A DNA stretch of 64,000 bases from Scylla paramamosain (taxonomy: Eukaryota; Arthropoda; Malacostraca; Decapoda; Portunidae): positions 4,312,986-4,376,985 of the forward strand of contig NC_087173.1 of NCBI RefSeq assembly GCF_035594125.1, in the 5' to 3' direction. Of the stretch, positions 23,701 through 36,029 are shown one piece after another. The stretch's first letter is position 1, and each line of letters starts with the position of its first letter. The position numbers were made by a program, and so were the translations under genes. Under the pieces are notes generated by a model. That model was not told the DNA's origin and searched no databases. It worked only from the letters and a program-made list of their open reading frames with translations.

Positions 23701-24262
23701 AGGCATAATCGACCTCGTAAATTGGAATCATTGGCAGGTGTCCCCAGGCAAGGGTTACAATGTGCCTCAGGTGTGCTGGTCACGCTGCCAAGTCCTGCTA
23801 CAATCCCTTCGTAATTACTGTATACCTGAGGAGCTTACGTCGAAAACCCTTCAAATTTTCACTTTTTTCCTTGTTATATTTCTGACACTGAAGATCCTTG
23901 GTATTTGTTTTCTTTATGTTACATTTCTCACGGCAAAAAATCGTGGATGCTGGTTTTTTTTTTTTCCTCTTATTTTTTTTCTTTTTTATTTCGTAAAGTT
24001 TCTTTGGCGGGATAGACACCTCGTTTTATTTTTTTTTTCCATATATTTTTTCTGTTAAAAAAATCATGTCAGAACAAGTGACTTTTTTATTAATGATTTT
24101 TTATTTCCTGTAACGAAACTTTAAGAAAAAACAACAAATGAAAAGTCCTGAGTTTAATTTATATATATTTTTTTCTTGGGCAACAGTATTTTGAGAAAAA
24201 AAGAAAAAAATGGACAAATATTGATGATAAAGAATTACAAACAAATAAAACCAAGTGTGTTG

Positions 24263-24263
<1 letters not shown>
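23701..24263. other. No gene recognised
   Basis: AT-rich with several short poly-T and poly-A runs. The 106-codon frame at 23738-24058 is hydrophobic because of T-rich composition. Confidence 0.5.

Positions 24264-24349
<86 letters not shown>
24264..24349. repeat. (GA)n microsatellite
   Basis: About 86 bp of GA. Confidence 0.96.
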
Positions 24350-25481
<1,132 letters not shown>

Positions 25482-25623
25482 CATTACATTTTTTTTTATC
25501 GAGTTCAAACAAAAAAAAAAAAAAGGAAAAAAAATGAACACCAGCCATTGATAAAAGGGAAAGAAATGCGTCAAGTCCTTTTATCAACCTGTATTTCCTT
25601 TTACCGAACAGTGAATAAGGAAA

Positions 25624-25624
<1 letters not shown>

Positions 25625-25716
<92 letters not shown>
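25625..25716. repeat. (TG)n microsatellite
   Basis: About 92 bp of TG. Confidence 0.96.
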
Positions 25717-25719
<3 letters not shown>

Positions 25720-25783
25720 CCTTTGTCAGTGGGAGGATTTTAAGAAAAGTTTGTTGTTTTCACATCGCCAAGTCTTGTCGGGT

Positions 25784-25785
<2 letters not shown>

Positions 25786-25851
<66 letters not shown>
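25786..25851. repeat. (GA)n microsatellite
   Basis: About 66 bp of GA. Confidence 0.95.
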
Positions 25852-25855
<4 letters not shown>

Positions 25856-27113
25856 AGACTGAGAAGTAAGGGGAGGGAGAGAATCTGAAAGGCGTCAGGG
25901 AATGTGCATGGGGTCTTCAAGCTAGGGTTACGGGGGTCCTGGGAAATCTGGTGTCCCCTGGAGCAACGAATGTCGGTGGGAGCAACTTCAGCAACTTATA
26001 ATTAGTTTTGTGTTCGTCTCGGGCCAAAAATATGCCGCGGAAGCTTGGGATTGCAAAGTGTTTACAAAGTGTGCGAGATTTTGTCCTTGAGGGTTGCCTG
26101 GTGGAATGAGTTGGGTTCAGCACATGCACACACGCCCACACACACCCCCGTCCCACTCACACACGCACATGGAAAAAGGATTTCATTTGATAAGATGCGA
26201 AGTGAATTTGATGTGTGAAATATAATTATTATTTTTTTTTTCCTCTCAACATTTCATCCATTTTTCTTAATATTTATTCTATTATTTTCCGCCAATATTT
26301 TATACAGAAAGAAGGGAAATTACTTAACCGTTTTATTGTCAACGTCGTCTTTTCTCAACACTCAGAACGCTGTACAAAAATCTATTGCATGAACTCGAAG
26401 AACAGATAATAAGAGGTTAATTTTGCCTGTAAGAGATTGAAACGCCGAAACAGTTACCGGAAAATAACTATTAAAAGGAATATCTAGCAGTGAATGGGCT
26501 GAATAAAGAAAGATAAACCGTATTGGACTTTACTGTACAAGCGCAGCCTTCATTCCACTCCCACTTGGCACGTCATTGTCAGTACTGATTGAGTTAGCAA
26601 GATCAGGTTTTCATTTACAAGCGACAGGAACGTCTATTTTTTGTCCTTCAGCTGTACCGGACATTTAATTATTTCAGACCTACGAGTGAAGTCCAATATT
26701 GAAGTCAAGTTTTTATTTTTATATTATTCTTTCCAACATGAAGTGGCAGTCGGTGTTTGAGTGATGCGCGGATCAAGTGGACGATAGGATGCCGATAAAT
26801 CTTCAACACCATTACGCGACTCGGCTACTGGGACACGTCTTCATTTAATAACAGTTTACGCTCAACGGGAGGACAGGATGAGCTTCTCTCTATCCTGCGA
26901 GGCTCTGAGCGGCCTGGACTGGACGGTACATTGCGAGCTGCAGCGACTAAGACATGCAAGGTGATCATCTGGCAGTATTCCATTACCGGTGTAAACAGTT
27001 GAAGCAGATTCCGCGCGTCAGTCTCCCCCGCCCAGATCTCTCTTTCATGAAGGTTTTAAGGCAAGCGGCGTTACCGTGAATAAGTTAAAGGCTGCCTGTG
27101 TGGATTGTATCTC
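25852..27113. other. 1.3-kb stretch without microsatellites; no gene recognised
   Basis: Mixed composition, GC-richer near 25920-26160 and 26880-27060. No frame longer than about 80 codons and no RNA-gene signal was found. It forms the left flank of the transposon. Confidence 0.55.
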
Positions 27114-27116
27114 TTA
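27114..27116. repeat. Target-site duplication, left (TTA)
   Basis: TTA immediately precedes the left terminal inverted repeat and matches the TTA after the right end. This 3-bp duplication is characteristic of PIF/Harbinger insertion. Confidence 0.8.
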
Positions 27117-27132
27117 AGGTGGCTTTCCACCA
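27117..27132 (+). repeat. Left terminal inverted repeat of the Harbinger element
   Basis: The 16-bp AGGTGGCTTTCCACCA matches the reverse complement of 28052-28067 with two mismatches. It contains its own short hairpin (GGTGG/CCACC). Confidence 0.85.
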
Positions 27133-27167
27133 GTGTGCAGCACAGTGCGGCACTGTGCTGCACACTG
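27131..27167. repeat. 37-bp subterminal palindrome
   Basis: Two 18-bp arms (27131-27148 and 27150-27167) are perfect reverse complements around a single central base at 27149. It starts just inside the left terminal repeat. Related GTGC-rich motifs occur inside the right end, but no equivalent perfect palindrome was seen there. It may be a binding site for the element's own DNA-binding protein, which is an inference from its position. Confidence 0.85.
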
Positions 27168-27218
27168 TACAGAACAAATGTATGTTTCGGTGGAAACGGA
27201 CAAGCGAACAGCAACAAA

Positions 27219-27233
27219 TTGTACGCGAACATT
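27219..27233 (+). repeat. Subterminal inverted motif, left copy
   Basis: The 15-bp TTGTACGCGAACATT occurs here and, as its exact reverse complement, at 27924-27938 in the right arm. A shorter GCGAACATT recurs near 27255. Repeated subterminal motifs are commonly recognised by transposon-encoded proteins. Confidence 0.75.
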
Positions 27234-27378
27234 TGAGAAAAGTGCGCGCACAGCTGCGAACATTGTGTGCGCGTACTCAACTTTTCAGTGTACACGCTCT
27301 AACATACAGGATTACTTTGTGCGCGCAGTCAGTCTTGCTACCGCTACAGGAGAGAAAACATTGGTGTGTTCGCGCACA

Positions 27379-27864
27379 ATGGAGTGGACAAATGATAAAA
27401 TCATTAAGTTTATTCAGGCCATTGAAACGCGCCCAACGCTCTGGGACCCTTCAGACATAGATTATAAAAACAAGAACAAAAAACATGATGCAACTAAGGA
27501 ATTGGGTGAAGAATTTAATTGTGATTCAACTGAAGTAATGCGGAAATGGAAGATCATTCTTGCTCAGTTCCGCAGAGAGCGCAAGAAAATTGTGTCCTGT
27601 TTGGCTATCAAAGGACCAATAGCATTGATGAGGAACTCAAAATCTTCGCAAGATATTCTTGCAAAATTTTTAAATCCACTCAGAGGATCTACTTTTAATT
27701 CTTCTAAAAATCTTTCCGTTTCTTCCTCTCGTCGTTTTAAGAAGGGTCTCACCCAACATTTAGGCTTTGCTCTTCTTTTCTTTTTCAGCAAACTGCATAC
27801 CACAACACAGGCTGCACCACAAAGCGCTACCTCTTCCTGTCCGTCCATATTGCTAACTAACTAA
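27379..27864 (+). pseudogene. MADF/Myb-like DNA-binding protein of a Harbinger element, truncated and chimeric
   Basis: An ATG at 27379 opens a 161-residue frame ending at 27864. Residues 1-70 look like a MADF (Adf-1/SANT-like) domain: an early Trp in MEWTND, then RPTLWD, a Tyr-Lys-rich DYKNKNKKHDA stretch, and KWKIILAQFRRERKK. PIF/Harbinger elements normally carry such a second protein, which binds DNA and partners the transposase in the nucleus. The frame continues upstream to 27133 without a stop, but that part reads the subterminal repeats, so the Met beside the domain is the better start. After about residue 70 the frame reads the antisense of the transposase remnant, so the rest is not authentic. 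A partial C-terminal loss by internal deletion is inferred. The 70-residue domain itself has no stop or frameshift. Confidence 0.78.
27564..27848 (-). pseudogene. Harbinger (HARBI1-like) transposase, N-terminal fragment
   Basis: The 94-residue - strand frame starts at an ATG at 27848. It contains a CWVRPFLKRREE block, a stretch of acidic and Leu residues, GFKNFARISCEDFEFL, and IGPLIAKQDT. This order is typical of the region before the DDE nuclease core in PIF/Harbinger transposases, which cut and paste the element. Homology appears to stop after the KQDT block near 27590; the last several residues before the stop at 27564 come from the antisense of the MADF gene. The catalytic DDE core, which should follow, is absent. 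Family full length is several hundred residues, so this is a non-catalytic remnant, though the preserved part has no internal stop. Confidence 0.82.
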
Positions 27865-27923
27865 ATCACTGAGGACAAACTGTGCTTAACTTTTGTATTC
27901 GCACAGTTCAGCACAAGTGTTGC

Positions 27924-27938
27924 AATGTTCGCGTACAA
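27924..27938 (-). repeat. Subterminal inverted motif, right copy
   Basis: AATGTTCGCGTACAA is the exact reverse complement of the motif at 27219-27233, giving the element a second inverted repeat internal to its termini. Confidence 0.75.
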
Positions 27939-28051
27939 AAGTTGTGTACATTTAGTCGGTGGACACGTGGTCAACAAGGGGTGTTCTTTTGTATGTGCAC
28001 AGGAAAAGTTCTGCACAAAAAGTGCGTAACAATTTGTGCAGAACACGGCTT

Positions 28052-28067
28052 TGGTGGAATGGCACCT
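28052..28067 (-). repeat. Right terminal inverted repeat of the Harbinger element
   Basis: TGGTGGAATGGCACCT pairs with the left terminus at 14 of 16 positions and is followed directly by the TTA duplication at 28068-28070. Confidence 0.85.
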
Positions 28068-28070
28068 TTA

Positions 28071-29780
28071 GGGTGCTTGTTTATTCTTGCATCATTTAGT
28101 GTGTGTTTGTTTATATTTAATTGCGTAGTGGACTTCAGTTTGGTATGCTTTGTCAGATGTTTATCGTGTTTGTTACCGTGTTTGAGTTAATGGAATATTT
28201 GCTTGGATTTTTTTTCTTTTTTATCTCTTTATATACGAATTATGGTGGTTTGATTTAATCTATTGGATGCGTGATCATTAATTTTAATGCGTTGTGTGTA
28301 TCAACGTATTTGTTTACCCGAAATCTCTTTCTGTAAGGACTCTGTAGTGTTTATCTCTATATACAGACTAACGCAGTTCAATTATTTTTACCTTTCGCTG
28401 GGAGGTGGATAATTTATTTGATATTTTTTTTATTACTCATATATGTAAGAAGACAACTCTGTGTCTGAATTTGCCAACTCATCTTGAACCATTTCCTGTA
28501 TACTTTTAGACGTTTAGTTGGGCTATTTTACAATTTTATTTCATTTTCATATTCCTCAGGCGGCCAATCTCCTTTGCTAGTAGAAAATAAATTATTCAGT
28601 TTGCTTTATTCATAATTAAAGCCTCTGATCAAGACGCCGCGGTGCAGGACGTGGAGGAGCGAGCCACTTCCTGCACTGCTGAGGACTGTGCGGCTTACTT
28701 AGTTCATGTCCGAATTACATATTGATGTGCGCTGCCGTGTGTCTGAGGAGGGAGAGTCAGGAATGGCGGGGTGTTGGGGTCTTGGGGTGAAGCTATGAGA
28801 GGTGTATGTAAGTGTCACTCCAGCACACGCCGCCGCCCTGCCTCTCCACACACTCATACACTCGTGCAAGTTTTTGGAGGAGTGGTGGTGGTGGTGGTGG
28901 TGGTGGTGGTGGTGGTGGTGGTGGTAGTGGTCTCAAGGGCCCTGCAGGAAGGGGAAACCTGCCGTCTAAGAGGTCCTTGTTAAAAAAAAAAAAAAATGTT
29001 TAACTGTTTTTTTCCTTCGTAGTTGTTCTTGCTATCAAAGTAAGAGATGAGATATAAAAAAAAAAGAGCTTAATCGAGCCTCCTAGAGTAGCCTATTCTA
29101 CAAGGCACCTGCGGGAAAGGGGGAAGTAAAAGATTTTAAAATGGAGTTCGGAAAAAAAAGTTTAATATAGAAGTTCTTGAAGCGTGTCGGGATGAAAGCG
29201 TGCGCAGTTTATTAAGATGCTCACGCTTTTGAGGCCAAGGATGAGGAGGATGAGGAGAAGGAGGAGGCGAGAAGAGAATGCAACACAAGCTTCCATGTCT
29301 CCTGCACCTCACACGAGTCTTCCCTCAACAAAACCTTGAATAAAAACGTGCGGAATACCAAATACACACTTTTTTTTCATTCCACGCCGAAGAGATGTAC
29401 ACCGAACAACTCGACGCTACGAAAGCTTGATGAGCACGAGTGAGTGAATGAGTAAGAACAGAGAACAAATACAGACAAAATTTATTCAAGAAACCAGAGA
29501 AGCAGTGAAGTCATCCCTCTATATAATTAGGGTAAAGGTAAATATATGCACATCTCATCAGCCATTTTTACCGGGTTCCTGTTCACTGAGATAAGATACG
29601 AGAGATGTGAAAAGAAAAGAGACGGACAGTAATAAGTAAGGTAATGATTTATGGGCAGGGCATGAAGTCCAGTGGTGTGGTGTTGGATTACTTATGATGA
29701 TGATTAAAATGGAGTCGTGTTGCGTTTGATGGAAAAAGGAGTGAATCGAAAAAGAACACGAGATAAAGAGAGTGTTGTGT

Positions 29781-29782
<2 letters not shown>
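28071..29782. other. Right flank of the transposon, no gene recognised
   Basis: AT-rich to 28610, then GC-richer 28620-28980 with a (GGT)n run at 28882-28930, then mixed sequence. No recognised frame. Confidence 0.55.
28882..28930. repeat. (TGG)n microsatellite
   Basis: About 49 bp of TGG repeat. Confidence 0.94.
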
Positions 29783-29846
<64 letters not shown>

Positions 29847-29918
29847 GGATGAAACTGAATTGCAAATATAAAGAAAAAGAAGTATAGGGGGAAAGGGAAA
29901 GATGAGAGAATCGAACCC

Positions 29919-30007
<89 letters not shown>
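29783..30007. repeat. Two (GA)n tracts
   Basis: GA at 29783-29845 and 29923-30007, in the same orientation, 77 bp apart. Confidence 0.95.
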
Positions 30008-30010
<3 letters not shown>

Positions 30011-30253
30011 TATCACACTTAGACCTTTCCATTTACTCCATTACATCATCATAAACAGAGTCGAAAGCTCCAATATGTTTGCTAATTCTTGTTGTTGTTC
30101 CTCCTTTGTCTTTCATTGCGTTGCCGTCCATTATCACCTGAATCTGAAATTACTCTCCAGACGCGGGCGACAGTCTTAATTTTGTTTCCTAAATGAGATG
30201 CGACAGAGGGCGAAAGGGAACGTGACTTGCTGACATGTACACCCACTATCCCC

Positions 30254-30261
<8 letters not shown>

Positions 30262-30308
<47 letters not shown>

Positions 30309-30365
30309 AGAGAGAGAGACCTTGCAATGCATCTGACAAGGCTGGAAAATTATGGAACCAAGACG

Positions 30366-30451
<86 letters not shown>
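30262..30451. repeat. (CA)n-(GA)n compound plus (GA)n
   Basis: CA at 30262-30305 runs directly into GA at 30306-30319; a second GA tract is at 30369-30451. Confidence 0.95.
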
Positions 30452-30454
<3 letters not shown>

Positions 30455-30722
30455 AGATAGGGGTAAGGACTCATCTGTCTTAAAACATGCTGCTCGTGAT
30501 GGCTCAAGTTTAGCCCCGCAAACGAAGAATTGATGCCATTGGGGTAAAATCATTTAATCACGGTAAGAGTCTCCCCCCCCCTGATGGCAGCTTCCCAGGG
30601 CTCCCTGAGGTCAAAACGTGTTAAGTTGATTGAGTTTTGCGCGAGTTGCTCCTAAAGTTTCCCTTTCCCCTTAAAAAGACTTGGAACTTTGCACTAGTAT
30701 TTCTTACCCATTGCCTTGTAAA

Positions 30723-30723
<1 letters not shown>

Positions 30724-30818
<95 letters not shown>
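30724..30818. repeat. (GA)n microsatellite
   Basis: GA with one AAA interruption near 30736. Confidence 0.95.
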
Positions 30819-30821
<3 letters not shown>

Positions 30822-32759
30822 TATTTTTGTAGTCAGCCTCAGGAAGCGAAAGATGAAGATTATGTGAGAATGACCTCAATGAATTTAAAACTTTAAAATG
30901 CAGGAGATGCATAAGGAGATGGAAGGTGAAAGGTGAAGGATTACTTTATTCACTGCCGTTATTCTTTTTCTCCGAGTCCCTTGACCTTAACATTTTCTTT
31001 ATAGTTTTTAGTCTAAAGAAGATAGGACAAGCGGTTCAGGACGAGAAAGGGAAAAGGACGGCTGTTTTATTCTCCTTAAAGTAGAGAAGATGGCTTGGAT
31101 AAGTTTGTTATTTTATTTCTTAATGTTTTATATTTTTTTCTTAAATAGGTTACGAGAAAAAAAAATGCGAGAATTCCAAAATTAAACAGTAAAATAGCAA
31201 TAGTAAAATACTGGGTAACTCTTACATTAGTAGATAGATTGTATAGATTATCACAAAACAGAAAACCCGAGCCAATATTTCTGCTATTTTTCATATTTGT
31301 TTTGAATTCCCCAGTGAAGCAACTCTTCATACTAGCCATCACCTTCACATTACCTTCAGCATCACCACTCATCTGCAATCACCCGCTGAGTACCATACGA
31401 GTTGCTACATCGCGAGGGACTCTGGTCAAGTAACCAAACAGAGCGAGGCGCCGGAGGGAGGAGGGAACGCCACAGCAGGGCGTTGATAACCACAATATAT
31501 GCCAGAGCTTATCAACCACAGCTGCTCCTTACTGTGTGGTTAGAGAGCAATAGCTACAATAACCTCGTATCATCAGTCTCGCTGGGAGGATTATTGTACC
31601 AACCATTGCCTCTCGCCACACTAGTAACGCCTTCTCGCTAACCTGTGTGGGAGTACCGAGAGGTGCCAGGAATGTCAAGGATGCCGGGGGTGCTAAAGGT
31701 GCAGCGGCCCATACTAGGAGCCTGTATTTAATAATGAAGGAATCCGAGTGTAAAAAATTCGTGACATCAGGTGTTATGAAATGAGTAATTGTTTTATTTT
31801 ATCTGTTCTTCCATGAATTGGTGAGTCTTTTATTTATATGTATGTTTTCTTATAGTTTAGTTTATGGTCACGAATGTAGCTATTTTTTTGTAATCTTATT
31901 GTAACTTTTACTGATCTAGTTTCCTTTGCAGCTTCTGCGGTTTCTCCTCCTCTTTCTCCTTCCTCTCCTCCTCCCTCTCCTCCTCCCCCAGTTCCGCGTC
32001 TTTCTCATCACGATTTTCCTCACCCACGCACAGCATTCAACCCGCTTCTTTCCCCCAGCCTTGCCTCTCCCCCCACCCCTCCTTCTCCCTCCTTCCCCTT
32101 TTCGTCTCAGTCCGCCTCCGCCAATCCTTTATGCTTCCACTTTGACTTTCTCCTTTTTCGTTCTGTGGTTCTGTTTTTATTTGTTTTTCCTTCATCCTTC
32201 ATTTCGTATCTGTTATTCTTTCCCTCTTTTTTTTTTTATCTATAGGTCTTCTTTACCTTTTTATATATTCTAGTTATCATTGAAATTCAGAATTCTTTGT
32301 TTAAGGACGATAATTTGATTTCTTCCAGGTGATCCATATTGTCATCCTCAGTTTAAGTTATTATTCATTTCCTTTATTTATTCCCTTTCCTTATTTCATG
32401 CACTTCTCATTACTTCCTTTGTATGTTTTATTTGCATTTTGTTTTCTATTATTTCTTCCTTCATTGCATTGTTATTATCACCAGATTAACTTCAATCGTC
32501 GTCTTATTACTGTTAATGTCATAATCAGTCACTAATAAATTTAATCTTTAACTTCTTATCTCAGTGTTATTCTGTCTCCCAGTCTTCATGTTCTCGGTTC
32601 CTACCCTTATTTAACTTTAATAACCTGCTTCAGCATCATTTTTTTTTCCGAAGCTTTTGTTATTCTCGGATTCCCAACAATATAATATCTTTTCTGGAAG
32701 CCCCTTGGTATTCTAGCCTTCCTGTTTCTACGTTTAACATTTTTACCGGTTCTCGAAGC
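30819..32759. other. 1.9-kb stretch, no gene recognised
   Basis: AT-rich at 31080-31250, GC-richer at 31400-31720, and CT-rich at 31930-32270. No recognisable domain in any frame; the longest frame (31926-32273) is a Leu/Pro-rich product of CT-rich DNA. Confidence 0.5.
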
Positions 32760-33010
32760 CTTGTTCTTTCACTGACACTATTCCGCTTCACGAATACCCG
32801 TAAACAAACTTTTTCAGCATTAACAGCACAATCTGTTGTCAAAATGTCGTTCTTTGAATCTAACACTTTTCCCTTTACCAAACCCCTTGATCAAACTTTC
32901 CATTAATATCACTGTTCTTTTACTTTGGCACTTTCCTATTTCACGAAGCCGCTCAATCAGACTTCCGTAACATTGCATCCTCCCTCAGATACCGTTACAT
33001 TCTTTCTTCC
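32760..33010. repeat. Possible ~152-bp degenerate duplication
   Basis: A CTTTCACT...ACTATTCCGCTTCACGAA segment near 32767 resembles CTTTTACT...ACTTTCCTATTTCACGAA near 32919, each followed by AAACTTT/GACTTCC and CATTR. Weak but collinear. Confidence 0.45.
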
Positions 33011-33258
33011 TCCCCTCTTGTTCGTGGTTTCCTTTCTTAACTGCAACTTTTCCATAAGACAAGCGCAGTCCTGGAAGCGTCATGTGGTGCGCGGGGATCG
33101 TCGAGAGGAGGGAGTCAACGGCCGACAATAATATGACTTCGAAAGAGAAATTGTGGTCTCAGAGGTCGTTATTGGCACCACGAACGCCCATACGAGGCGA
33201 CGACATCCAATAAGGGGAGGAGGAGGCGGAGGAAAATGGGGAGGAGGAAGAGCAGAGG

Positions 33259-33489
<231 letters not shown>

Positions 33490-33670
33490 GCCTACTTTAC
33501 ACAGTGTTATACTATGTTCACTTATCTCCTAAGTTAGACACACAATGGTATCTCGCGCAGTGTTATGTTCCGCTGTGGTTTACTACCTCCAATTCACCTC
33601 CATCCCGAATCTAACCTGGACTTACATTATGCTATAGTGTTCCCCTAACCTGACCCACTTTGCGCTTTAC

Positions 33671-33671
<1 letters not shown>

Positions 33672-33745
<74 letters not shown>
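33672..33745. repeat. (TTA)n microsatellite
   Basis: About 74 bp of TTA. Confidence 0.95.
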
Positions 33746-33847
33746 GTTGTATTTTCTGTTCTAATTACACTATTCTCTCCTTTTTGCCTCGTTTTCCTTC
33801 TGTGTAATTTAATATAGGGCATTATTTTGTATTACTTTGAGGTATTA

Positions 33848-33850
<3 letters not shown>

Positions 33851-33914
<64 letters not shown>
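33851..33914. repeat. (GT)n microsatellite
   Basis: About 64 bp of GT. Confidence 0.95.
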
Positions 33915-33917
<3 letters not shown>

Positions 33918-34039
33918 CATATCTGAAAATACATTCAAAATAAATTTACCGTTTCCTGAAATGCACGAATCACTGTTATTTCAAATTTATATTTTAGGAA
34001 GTATCTCTCGGTTTATATTATACAAACAAAGGAATTAGC

Positions 34040-34042
<3 letters not shown>

Positions 34043-34132
<90 letters not shown>

Positions 34133-34212
34133 GGACATACATAGACAGACACTGAAGACAAAGATAATGTTGCTAAGAATGCGTGTACAACAACTAGGTG
34201 AGTACAAGTAGG

Positions 34213-34274
<62 letters not shown>
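34043..34274. repeat. Two (AC)n tracts
   Basis: AC at 34043-34128 and 34215-34274, same orientation. Confidence 0.95.
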
Positions 34275-34278
<4 letters not shown>

Positions 34279-34396
34279 GTCAGAGTTGGGTGCGTGCAAA
34301 CAGTAGACACACGTGCAGTTTCTCGATACCTTACTTTATGGTTATTTGAATCCAGATTAACTGCCCGAGCTGTGGAATTGTTGCCATAACTCAAGA

Positions 34397-34400
<4 letters not shown>

Positions 34401-34451
<51 letters not shown>
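34401..34451. repeat. (GA)n microsatellite
   Basis: About 51 bp of GA ending in a G-run. Confidence 0.95.
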
Positions 34452-34454
<3 letters not shown>

Positions 34455-35209
34455 GGGGGGTTAGTTTACATCAAGAGGGGTCTGATGTGAACACTGTTAA
34501 TTTCTCAGACGCTCTCTCAGCCCTCCGGTGTAGCGCAATTAGACACTTTGATATGAGTGGTGCGTTGCATAACCCTGCATTAATGAAGGAATATGAACTT
34601 TCTTTTATATTAAGCATCTCTAGTAAAAAAAATCATATTCTCAACAATTCCTTTAGTAAATAAGAACCACCTGTTAGAAGTCACTTATTTATTTTTTCTG
34701 TGTATATAAATTTTCTTAAGTAAAGGGTTTGACATCATTCTGGGTAAGGATATATTGATTGAAGTATCTAGTGGTGATGCAACAACTAAGCTCTTATACC
34801 ATCGGGAAAAAAGAAATTAAATCAAGATAGGAATGATATGTCGGTATAAGTATGCATGTTTTGTACAGGAGCTGCCACGTATAAGCCTGGTAGCTTCTTG
34901 TAGGTCTTGTTCTTATATTCTGGCACAATGCAATTTCGTGACGGGAGAGGTAGCACTTTCTCGTAACACTTGGCGGTAACGTGTGATTCAATTTCTATTG
35001 TGACATGTTTCCATTGATCTCCTGGACCAGTTGTGAATCGTTTCCATGGTGCAGATTCCCGGGAGAGCGTTTTCCTGCAGGTGATGTTATGTGATGGCTG
35101 CGACTCCTACTATTTATTTATTTATTTATTTATTTTATTTATTTTATTTATTTATTTTTTAATACATCTAAGCACACGCCGTCACTCTATGTTAAGTTTG
35201 TTCAGTCTC
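34452..35209. other. Unique stretch with a (TTTA)n tract, no gene recognised
   Basis: TTTA repeats at 35113-35160; otherwise nothing. Confidence 0.55.
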
Positions 35210-35770
35210 ATCCAATGATAAACTCACCCATTCTGATATTCAACTCGCTTAGATTCACTTAGTACTAAACTCACCCAAATTCTTCCAATATCGGTCACTC
35301 TGTTCACACAATATTACTAAAATCTTCAATCCCAAAAATAAACTTATCCAAATTCTTCAAAAAACTAATCACCCATTTCACCTAATGCTACAAAACTCAC
35401 TCAGTCTCAATACTAAACTCATTCAGTTTCATCCAATACTAAATTTATCGATCCTTACCAAATAATCTCTCTCCCAATCTCACCCAATGTTAAACTCAAT
35501 TTCATCCAATATTAAATTCATGCAACCTCACCCAATACTTAGATCACCTAGTCTTACCTAAAATTACACTCACCCAATCTCGCTTCATCTCAGCCAGTAC
35601 TAAACAAACCAGTCTTACCTAAAATCCAGTGAGCGCTAACATCATCCTATTTCACCCTATGCTAAATTCACCCAGCGCTAAACTCACTCAATCTCATCCT
35701 ATGCAAATCTCATGTAATCTCATCAACACCGCACTCACACAACCTCATCTCTCCCCTAGTACTAAATTCC
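35210..35770. repeat. Degenerate ~26-bp minisatellite
   Basis: Units resemble TACTAAACTCACCCAATCTC followed by ATCCAA. TACTAAA, CACCCAA and CATCCAAT variants recur throughout with variable spacing. About 20 units are suggested, with heavy divergence. Confidence 0.75.
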
Positions 35771-36029
35771 CACGCTGATTAATCGTGGCTCAAAGTAATT
35801 ATCACGTCGTGTTTGCATCGTTTACCGGACATGCAAAGAAAATGAACAGCTGATGTATAACTAAGTAACGAATGAATAACCACTTGTGTTTAGTGAATGA
35901 TGAATGACGCCCGGTATCTCTGCTCTCAGCATCAAAAGGGAATACGAGGATACATAGTGATATATAATGAAGCAAATCAGCCTTTGTAGATAACGAGGCG
36001 AGTAACGGAGTATGTGGAAATTGCACGGT

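Larger units (their letters stand above)
27114..28070. mobile_element. PIF/Harbinger-type DNA transposon, internally deleted derivative, with TTA target-site duplication
   Basis: The element body runs 27117-28067 (951 bp). Its left end reads AGGTGGCTTTCCACCA and the reverse complement of its right end reads AGGTGCCATTCCACCA, matching at 14 of 16 positions. Both ends are flanked by TTA (27114-27116 and 28068-28070), the 3-bp target duplication typical of PIF/Harbinger elements. Inside are two convergent partial proteins: a MADF/Myb-like DNA-binding domain on + and the start of a Harbinger transposase on -. In autonomous members of this superfamily these two proteins act together, the Myb-like protein helping the transposase reach DNA. 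Here both are cut short where they meet, so the copy should be non-autonomous. It could still be moved by proteins supplied from a full-length relative. Ends and duplication are seen directly; family assignment rests on established features; non-autonomy is inferred. Confidence 0.88.

Noticed and set aside
29905..29925. tRNA B-box-like GGGTTCGATTCT on the - strand
   Set aside because: The upstream position where an A box and acceptor stem should lie is occupied by CT repeat, and no cloverleaf can be formed.
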